This document shows positions 56,009-64,000 of a DNA stretch of 64,000 nucleotides, piece by piece; the first letter of the stretch is position 1; each line of letters starts with the position of its first letter. The notes beneath the pieces are model-generated. The model was given only the letters and a program-made list of their open reading frames with translations, had not been told where the DNA came from and searched no databases. Location: the NCBI RefSeq assembly GCF_001649575.2, contig NC_051443.1:17918639-17982638 (forward strand). The letters are read 5' to 3'. A program made the translations under genes and the position numbers. Source of the stretch: Kryptolebias marmoratus (lineage: Eukaryota; Chordata; Actinopteri; Cyprinodontiformes; Rivulidae).

Positions 56009-59000
56009 ATGGGAAGCCTGGGCAGCAGGTTTCAGTCCCCGACTCAGGGACCAGAAGAGGCAGCAGAGGGTCCGAGCGCCGGTCGCAGGCACAGCTGTGA
56101 GTGCAAAAAGAGGAAACGAAATGCTCAGTGTGACTGTGAAAGTGAACAAGAGGAAGAAGATGACATACTCGATACACCCCGCAGGCAAGTCCAGTCAGTA
56201 TGTTTAATTCGGCATCATTTTCTTCCAATCAGTCCCAATCTTACTTACTTTTTTGTGTTCTCTCTGTCGTTGCTTCTTGTTCTGCTCGAGCAGGAAGAAG
56301 TTAAAAAGCACCTCGAAATACATTTACCAGACGTTATTTCTCAACGGGGAAAATAGTGACATTCGCATCTGTGCTCTTGGGCAGGAGTGGAACCTCCACA
56401 AAGTTTACCTGTGTCAGGTAAACGCACAACAAAAACACACTTTAAAAAAAAAAAAAAAAAAAAATCTGGTGAGCTATACATGTCTGTAATCCAACATTTA
56501 ATTTCTATATGCTCCTTTTTAGTCAGGATATTTCTCCAGTATGTTCAGCGGCTCCTGGAAGGAGTCCAACATGATGGAAATCAGTTTGGAGATCCCAGAC
56601 CAGAACATCGACGCTGAAGGTGAAAGTCGCAAACAAAGAGAGCCGCTTTAACCGTCTTTATCAGTTACTTACGGCTCTGTGCTGTCCTGAATTTGTGCAG
56701 CTCTTCAAGTCGTGTTTGGATCCCTCTACCGGGACGATGTTCTGATCAAGCCCAGCAGGGTGATCAGTATCCTTGCAGCTGCTTGTATGCTACAGCTGGT
56801 CAGTACATGGAAAAAGAGGCAGATTTTGTATAAGTGCAGCCCAAACGATAGAAAATCTAACCTAGTTTCCTGCTGTCGATGTTGACAGGATGGCTTGATC
56901 CAGCAGTGTGGTGAAACCATGAAGGAAAACATCAGCGCAAAGACTGTGTGTGGTTATTACGCTTGTGCTAGCATCTATGGCCTGGATTCAGTCATGAAAA
57001 AGTCAGATTTTAATCACATTTATGAATGTTACAGTTTTATTGTTAGACATATTTATAATGTAAGCATTTCTTTCGCCAGATGTCTTGAGTGGCTTCTTAA
57101 CAACCTGATGACCCATCAGAATGTCGACCTAATGAAGGAACTTGGGTGTGTGAGATACATTACAGATTAGATGCTGTAGGAACGAAATGTACTGTCGTTT
57201 ATGTAGTGGCAGTATCTTTTTCCTTTTCAGGGAAAAAACGATGGGATCAGTCAGAGTCACCGTGTGTTTCTGCTTTGTGTCTGCAGGGTGGATGTGATGG
57301 AGCAGCTCATCCAGTCCTCGGACCTGTTTGTCATGCAGGTGGAGATGGATGTTTACACTGCTCTGAAGAAGGTAGAAGGCGGAGAATCTCTTTGTGTCGG
57401 ACTTGTTGTCGTCTCGTCCTTTCATGCGGTGACCTCGTTCTTTTTCTCTCTCTGCAGTGGATGTTCCTGCAGCTCAATCCGTTATGGGACGGCCCAATCA
57501 AGCAGCTCCTGGCCGACGCTGACGCCTGGCTTTGCAAACGCAGAGCCGGTAATATCACCTACTTAAACTGTGGATTTATATTGTATTTGCTGTCTAAGTA
57601 GTCAAGCGGTCGTCTTTGTTTTAAATTAAACTTTTGATTGCAGACCTGTGTGAGAAAGAGCCGTTCTTGAACACAGAAGAGGGAGCACCTTTTTACTCGG
57701 TGTTCAGGCTCATACGTCTCCAGTACATCATCAATGATCTGGCGTCTGCACGGATCCTGGAGAGAGACAATATCTTACCTTCTGGTTTGTGTTTGACTGA
57801 TTATCAACGTTCTCCTCCTCCTTTTTACATCTTATCGTTATAGGTATTTGTAACTGTATGTGCAAAGTAGATATTAATATTAGTGTTCATACTTTATGTT
57901 TTAGACTGGCTAACAACAATGTACAAGAACCAGTGGTTTGCCATGCTCAGGACAGAATTCGACAACGATAATGGGTGAGAAGCAGGAAATTAACTTCTGT
58001 AACGAGCTTTTAGACATCGATTGTACATTATCTGGCGTTCAAACGTTATAAACATAATGCTGTCGTCGTATTTTTAGTCCTCAGGAGCCCAACAAAGAGG
58101 AGTTCGAGTTGAACAGCATGAGATGTGGCAGGAAACTGAGTAAAGACGGAGACGTGAGTTTGACCTTCGCTGTGCAGATGTCTTTCAACTTCACTCTCGC
58201 ATTTTAAAAAAAAATAACAGTGATGTTTCCTTGGTGTCAGTACTGCTGGCGGTGGACGGGGTTCAACTTTGGGTTTGACCTGCTGGTGACGTACACAAAC
58301 CGCTTCATAGTCTTTAAAAGAAATACCCTCAGTCAACCATGTGGGGGCGCCGTGAGTCTACAACCTCGGAGACATCTCGCGTACAGGTCAGACGTTTTAA
58401 CTCAGAAAACTAACCTGATTATAATAGTAACTGGACTAAAACACATATCTATAAGCAAAAGATGTAGCATTTACTAGAGTTAGTTTTAAACTCACACTCA
58501 GTGTCATAAAAAAATAAGTTTATACATATTAGACACAAATTTTGTATTTCCTTTGTGGCTAATAATGTTTTTAATGTTTCATGTGTCGTATAGTGGTATA
58601 AATGATGCACATTCTGCCTCCTCATCATGAGGGCGGCCATGTTGTAACACCAAAGCAAGACTTCACAAAACGTTCAACACAGAGGAAGCAGAAATCAGAT
58701 GATCTAAAACAGAAACACTGTTTGTAACGATCAGGGAAGAGTTGAAAGAGAAGTATTTGGTAATGACCATCTTACGTATTATTAGTGTTTTTGAGTTGTT
58801 GCAACTAAAGTTGTCCTTTTGCAAAAAGCCCTCCTGCTACAAACTGTGTCTTCTAGTAAATCAAGGGTTTTCCTCAGGAGAGGTCTGGATTGCATGATGT
58901 GGCTTTAGGCTGGGTTCAGAACACCAAAACGAACATGTTACATATATAACATATTTTCTACATACATCAAAAATAAGAGATCGAATGGTGTATTAGACTT

Positions 59001-60079
59001 GTGTAAGGCTGGCTATAGACAGGAAAAAACAAAAGCAGGGCAAGTTTTGCTACCAATGTCCTAAATGCAGAGCAGGAGGTGCTATGGGTTGAAATAAAAC
59101 AGAGGTTGTAAAAATCTGTTCCCTTAGTTTAAAAAAAGCACGCACACAGATTTGCTAACAGGCGTTATTCTGACTGAGAATGAGCGTTTGGGTTCGATAA
59201 CAAAGAAAAGTTATGTCTATCAGGATCGGTAACTTCTAAACAAACCATGAAAGTGTCATAAAAGTCCCAACATCTCCTCCTCAGTGTCAGAAAGTAAACA
59301 ATACATGAAAACAAGTCGGACCCTGAGCTCTTAGATACCGTCAGTGAAGGACAACAAAGACACAGATTCTATAAAATCCTATAACTGGACTTTTCTTATT
59401 TAGATCTTAAATGTCTGATGTGATTTTGGTGATAAAACAGACATTTATTGATTTTAGTATTGATGGTTTTGCATATTTTAGCCAGATGTTTGTAGACGGC
59501 CCCTAAACCCTCGTTTCACTTGTATTGATTGGCTCCTGGTAGGGTCTCCTGGTCCGTACAGCTGTTTATAAATGTTATATTTCTGCTGCTTTTTCTAAAG
59601 TTTACCAATAATAAGATTAATTGACTATGACCGTTTTCAGATAAAGCAGATGAGCAATTTCTCTTTTTATTTAATTTATTTTTGTTCTTTCAAAACCAGA
59701 GTGTGTGTTTAGCTGCTTTTTTCTTGGAGAAACTTTGAATTAACTTCTCTTGTTTTTGTTTTTTTTTTTGCAAAGGTTACGTCTTGCCTCCTTCGACAGC
59801 CGAGGGAAGCTGGTCTGCAGTCGCTCAACAAGTTACCAGCTTCTCACCTTGGAGAAAGACCAGGTCAGCACTGCGCTCGGCCGCCACGCCGCTTTCTGAA
59901 CTTTCCTTGTGTTCACGTTTCTCCCTTCTGTCCCTCAGGAGTACGTGGTGATGAACCTGGACAGCCGGTTGCTATCATTCCCCCTCTACGTGTGCTGTAA
60001 CTTCCTGTACACGTCGCCTCCCTCAGACCACCGTCCAGATTCCTCCGAACAAGACAGCACGGCTCGCACCGTGTCTTGA
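56009..60079 (+). CDS. gmcl1: Germ cell-less homologue (BTB-BACK protein)
   Basis: Exons: 56009-56184, 56294-56417, 56523-56619, 56701-56798, 56889-57001, 57080-57145, 57287-57371, 57458-57548, 57644-57784, 57905-57974, 58078-58153, 58241-58386, 59776-59863, 59939-60079, giving 503 residues. The start MGSLGSR has Gly2 fitting an N-myristoylation site, as known for germ cell-less proteins at the nuclear envelope. Then come an acidic/basic stretch (KKRKRN, EEEDD), a BTB domain (YIYQTLFLNGENSDIRI to DDVLIKPSRV), a BACK-like helical region (CLEWLLNNLMTHQ), and the C-terminal GCL block CWRWTGFNFGFDLLVTYTNR. GCL proteins act as Cullin-3 substrate adaptors; Drosophila Gcl is needed for germ-cell formation. 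The first coding intron uses a GC donor. The next gene, fam136a, is also near GMCL1 in human 2p13. Confidence 0.96.
58387..59775 (+). other. gmcl1 intron 12
   Basis: 1.39 kb intron with no recognised repeat, exon or RNA gene. AT-rich throughout. Confidence 0.7.
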
Positions 60080-61440
60080 TGCCTCCTTAACAACCATTAA
60101 CTGCTACCATTCCTCTGGTAAAGTGGAAACACAGCTTCACTGTGGACACGTCTGCATGCTCTTATTCTGTGAGGCGACCAGGGAGATTTTTTTTTTTTCT
60201 TACGTCTGCGTGGGCAGAGTTTTGGCACATTCTCAGTTAGCTTTTTACGTACCGGGATTACAATAAAACAGTGTTCAGGAAGGGTCAGCCCAGCTTTTAC
60301 ACATCTGTTTCCTCTGCCTGTGCTGTGCTGCTGGACCACTCTTTAAAATAAAAACCCTCCGAGTCTTCAGAGGTGTAGAGCTGAGAAATTACAGCTACAT
60401 GAAGTCAAACCCTTACTCAGGCATTTGTTTTCCTTTAAGTCGGTGAAACAACTCCGGGTGGGATGTATCGGAGTTAAAGAGGGGAGTTTTTATTCTGAAA
60501 TATCTGAACATTGTAAGGTTGTAGCAACCATAAGTAAGTAATGTCGTCACATTTCGCTTCCAACACCAGTTGTGGTTTAATATGGTAGATCTAGCAAAGA
60601 TATAAATTCAGATTTAGCAGAAAATAAAATTAGGTGTGTAGCATTAACCTGCATGTGACAGAAACAGTTAAAGAAACAATGAGGGGGGTGACAGATGCAG
60701 TAAAAGCAGGGATTTTTGTGTTTTTCATCACTCGTCGCTGGTCATATTTCTGTTAAACGCTACAACAGCAGAGCATCTGGGAGGACTTCCTATCCGAACT
60801 TCATTCGGACCTGTTGTTGAAATAAATTTAAAATAATCGAACATTGTGTTGAAATGATACCAACACCACAAAGTCGAGCCAGACGTCTCAGGAATCGTTT
60901 TTTCTCGGGACTCGAGGCTGTGCTTTACCTCCGTTTGACCTTTTGTGATAACCTGCATTTTTGTTTCACCTCAGAGACGCAGAAACTCTTCGGTTTCCCA
61001 CAACATTTACTTGTGTTTTCAACCCCTGATTGTCTGATTGTCTTCTTCCAGCAGAGGTATAATTACCGTTCGGCTCACTGGAGCTCAATCTTCATCCCAT
61101 CAAAACATCAAGCTGTCTTTGTTTACTTTTATTTTAACCACTTGTTCAGTATTTGTTTGGCTTTTATTTTATTTTATTTTTAATCCTGCTGTTACCTCGT
61201 TTTTGGAAAACAGGGGGGGGATCCTCAGTTGTAAATCCGACGCACTAGCAGCTCTTCAGGATCTCAGCATGACTTATCTGTACAGCCGCAACCGTTCAGT
61301 TCAACTTGTTTCTATTTAGCTGTTATTTATTTATTTTAATTTTTTTTTTTTACTTTCACTGTATTTTTATGGATCTATTCTCTTTGCAAAAGAAAATATA
61401 TGACTCCCTACTGCCAATAAAACCGCCCTTCCACTCGGGC
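60080..61440 (+). other. gmcl1 3' UTR and downstream DNA
   Basis: AATAAA signals at 60262, 60346 and 61418. The first gives a 3' UTR of about 200 bases; use of the last would give about 1.35 kb. No coding signal. Confidence 0.45.
60262..60267 (+). terminator. Poly(A) signal of gmcl1
   Basis: AATAAA in 'caataaaacagtgttcagg', 183 bases after the stop codon. Confidence 0.5.
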
Positions 61441-62151
61441 TGTGGTGCTATCACATCATCACGTGAAGGTTTTTATTGCAGGTTTCCAGCGGTGTGTTGA
61501 TGCTTCTTCAGTCGCTTTATAAACATTTAGACTTCAGCTTCTCTTGTGCTGATTGGCCTGCATGTGTAGTATAGAGTGAGTCCAGACCTCTAATTTCCCT
61601 GGAGTTAAACAATCGTTTCTTTTATAACCGATTCTCCGCTCTAGGGTTCGATGAAAACCGTGTTTAAAGTTTGACTCGAGTGTGTGGGAAGCCATTTTGT
61701 TTTTTGTTTGCTCCAGAGTCGCTTTCCTCTCTGCGGTAAAAGCCTGAAGCTGGATGTTAACTCGAAAGGTAAAAGTTCTCATTTTAATTTAGAAGAAACA
61801 CTTTAAATTATATCATTGCCCGTCTAATAAAAACTTTCATTTCTTGTCAGTTTTAAATTGGTTTAAATCAGTTATTGATCATATTTTTATCTGTTCTATA
61901 CATTCGTAGCTTATTCACCTGCTGACTTGTTCTTAATCTTTTTAAATACATGTTCTTTCTGTCTCTCTTTACTAAAATAAAAACCCCTTACAGGTCAGAG
62001 AGGCAGTATGATTAAACATTTTTATTAACATGTAAGAATCAGCTAAATAATGTGCATCATACCTGCAGTTTTTTTCTTCCCCTCGTTGTTTTAATCTCAG
62101 TCTAGTCCTGAGCGTCACCCGTTCTCACACCATGACATACAAAACATTCCT

Positions 62152-62157
62152 TTTATT
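62152..62157 (-). terminator. Poly(A) signal of fam136a
   Basis: TTTATT on the plus strand reads AATAAA on the minus strand, about 650 bases past the fam136a stop. Another copy lies near 62023. Confidence 0.45.
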
Positions 62158-62356
62158 GAAAAAAGTAACAATACTTTCTCTTTTTGCATGCAGAGTGAGG
62201 AACAATGCAACAAGAATCCAATTTCAATCGTTTTTTTTTAATACATATAAATAAACAGGTTTGAGACGATCACAAACACCGGATTGCTCGTTGTTAAATG
62301 GAAATCAGGACGGGATGAGGAGCAGGTCTGGGAAACGTTTAATATAAAATCCTTCA

Positions 62357-62569
62357 AAGTACATCGATGGGAGGATGACCTTCAGAGGAGTCCAACTCTA
62401 GTCCTGGAGGGCCTCTATCCTGCATGTTTTTGTTGCACACCTGATTTATACAGATGAGTGATTAACAGGCTGCTGCAGAACCTGAAGATCTGCTGAAGAG
62501 CAGAGAAACATCTAAAACCTGCAGGATAGAAGCCCTCCAGGACCAGGACCAGACACCACCGATGTACTT
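62357..62569. mobile_element. Palindromic MITE in the fam136a 3' UTR
   Basis: The ends aagtacatcg and cgatgtactt are perfect inverted repeats. Inner arms include TAGTCCTGGAGGGCC against GCCCTCCAGGACCA and 'tatcctgca' against 'tgcaggata'. Length 213 bp. Layout and internal words (cacctgat, ttaacaggctgctgcagaa, agcagagaaaca) parallel the element at 14864-15077. No clear target duplication was found. Confidence 0.6.
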
Positions 62570-62806
62570 CATCCATTAAAAAGACTCTGATCTGCTCTGA
62601 ATAAATTCACCATGAACTTCTTTCTCTTAATGCAGATATATGACGCTCTAAGAGCTCCAAATCTTTCACGATACTAACTGTTAAAGTCTCCGAACGTCCC
62701 GCCTTTCATATCTCCAGCCCTGAAGTCCTCAGGCCGCTAACCCCGCGCTGCCGTTTGTCCATCCCCTGAGTCCAGGCCGCCTCCAGGACTGACGTCTGAC
62801 GCCTCC

Positions 62807-62995
62807 TCACTGCTGTATGGAGTCCAGATTGTCCTTGATTCGTCGGGTCATGCTGGGGATCAGGTTAATGTGGTCATCCACACAACTGCCCACGCAGCGG
62901 TCCATGAGCGAGCGGACGGCCGGCTCCTTCGCGCCGGAGTCGAAAAGATCCTTCGCCTTGTCGTTGCAGTGCATCGTGCATCTTGTCAGACGATC
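62807..62995 (-). CDS. fam136a: FAM136A, last exon (5'-partial)
   Basis: The exon begins after a CTCCTCAG acceptor and encodes 62 residues from [18 protein letters not shown] to NLDSIQQ, then TGA. Two CX3C pairs (CTMHC, CVGSC) and the [11 protein letters not shown] segment identify FAM136A, a small twin-CX3C mitochondrial protein of about 138 residues. The earlier exons, with two more CX3C pairs, are not found in the remaining 1 kb and must lie right of the window. Human FAM136A is near GMCL1 on 2p13. Its exact biochemical role is not settled. Confidence 0.93.
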   Translation of the reverse strand, partial: DRLTRCTMHCNDKAKDLFDSGAKEPAVRSLMDRCVGSCVDDHINLIPSMTRRIKDNLDSIQQ

Positions 62996-62999
62996 CTGA

Positions 63000-63600
63000 G
63001 GAGGACAGGGAGGGTTTCTACTTCAGGAAGTCGAGAGAAGAAAAGTCTCAAATGTCTACGATCAGCCGTGAGAATTTGATTTTTGCTCCTGCTTTAAAGG
63101 TTTTTGAGAAAAATACACGTTCGGGTTCTTCGCCGTGACAAGCTAACATTAGCGGAGGAGCTGATGGAAGCATTGTGATGCATAAGAAGAACGTTTAGTC
63201 CTAAAACTTTATCTTGAAGAACAACAAGTGCAGAAACGACGATGTGACTCCTTTAGAACGCTGAGGTCGAGTCTGAAACCAAAACACTGAGACGAGTTCT
63301 TCAAACTACTTGGAACAACCTTTTACTCTATCCACTGAAGAACTGCCATCCGCCAAATAAAGTTCACTCTTACAATGTAATAGATCTTGCAGGTGCCAAA
63401 TTAGTCATTTTCAAAAGTGTCTGCTATTTCTTTTTCTCAAAAGTTCCACTCAGGGAGCTCAAACATACCTCTAAACAATAAAAGTGGTTTTATTTTCATT
63501 AAATTTAAGAGTTATTTGAGTGTTTATGAAGAATCCAGCATTAGAAATGAAAACTACTGTACGACTGAGAATTTGGTAATTTAGATAAAACATTTATTTA
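63000..63600 (-). other. fam136a intron
   Basis: AT-rich DNA upstream of the last fam136a exon, without coding or repeat signal that I can support. Confidence 0.5.
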
Positions 63601-63602
63601 TT

Positions 63603-64000
63603 AGGCCCGAGCAGCGACAGCGCTGCGAAGGTCTATTGGATCTGCTATGTTTCTTATTATTACGATTCTTTGCGTTCTTAAAACACTAATTTGGAGGTCT
63701 AAACATATTCCAAAAGTCACCAAATTTCACCAAAAATTGTCCCCCGCGAGAAATAACACAATTTTAATGGAATCAAAAATGGGCGTGGCAAATTTGCTCC
63801 ACAGCGCCCCCTAACGTGAGATAGAACAAACTGTACATCGTATACATCGTAGAGTTTTAAAACTTGGTATGTAGGTAGAACACGCCAAATGAAGAAAAAA
63901 AGTCTCTTGGAGGTATGCCCTAAAATGTACAGGAAGGCGGCCATCTTGGGTTAAAGGGCAATTTTTGGTCATTTTTGATTTTTGCACACCTCGGACTTTA
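63603..64000 (+). repeat. Dispersed teleost repeat (start of copy)
   Basis: Begins 'taggcccgagcagcgacagc' and 'gctgcgaaggtctattggat', then 'aaatgggcgtggcaaattt' and 'ctccacagcgccccctaac'. This composition is typical of a repeat found widely in fish genomes. It runs off the right edge. Class not determined. Confidence 0.6.

Noticed and set aside
63803..63822. Inverse CTCF-like motif (cagcgccccct)
   Set aside because: It is part of the dispersed repeat that begins at 63603 and is expected in every copy, so it was not counted with the three unique motifs.

Overview
This window is vertebrate nuclear DNA, almost certainly from a ray-finned fish of percomorph type. All genes are split by GT-AG introns, intergenic and intronic DNA is AT-rich, and the proteins resemble fish orthologues of human genes. 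It is full of teleost-type dispersed repeats: short DNA transposons with inverted ends, tRNA-derived SINEs, GATG-tailed elements and microsatellites. I see no bacterial, CRISPR, phage or viral content.

Seven protein-coding genes can be reconstructed exon by exon, and reading phase agrees across every junction given. They are: mat2a (+, first 30 codons off the left edge, stop at 5208); a surfactant-protein-B/prosaposin-like saposin gene (-, 12521 to 7489); a myeloid/eosinophil-type haem peroxidase (+, 17895 to 22846 or 23419); lysyl oxidase lox (+, 32502 to 37867); sorting nexin snx24 (+, 39869 to 44288); vitamin-K gamma-carboxylase ggcx (-, 53257 to 47700); germ-cell-less gmcl1 (+, 56009 to 60079). 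The last exon of fam136a (-, 62995 to 62807) lies at the right end.

Layout: mat2a and sftpb-like are tail to tail. sftpb-like and the peroxidase are head to head across 5 kb that holds three TIR elements and two SINE-like pieces. A gene-poor stretch (23.7-32.5 kb) of old repeats precedes lox. lox and snx24 are in tandem, as in the human 5q23 region. snx24 and ggcx are tail to tail, ggcx and gmcl1 head to head, and gmcl1 and fam136a tail to tail. The genes do not form one pathway. Their human counterparts lie on 2p11-p13 (MAT2A, SFTPB, GGCX, GMCL1, FAM136A), 5q23 (LOX, SNX24) and 17q (peroxidases), so the window is a syntenic mosaic.

The most informative signals outside coding sequence are two stem-loops in the mat2a 3' UTR, each carrying the nonamer TACAGAGAA, the known METTL16 recognition motif for SAM-dependent control of MAT2A. 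Other points: a 13-glutamine tract in the lox propeptide; a GC-AG intron in gmcl1; loss of the MPO-type haem-linking Met in the peroxidase; several transposon copies with readable target-site duplications; three co-oriented CTCF-like motifs.
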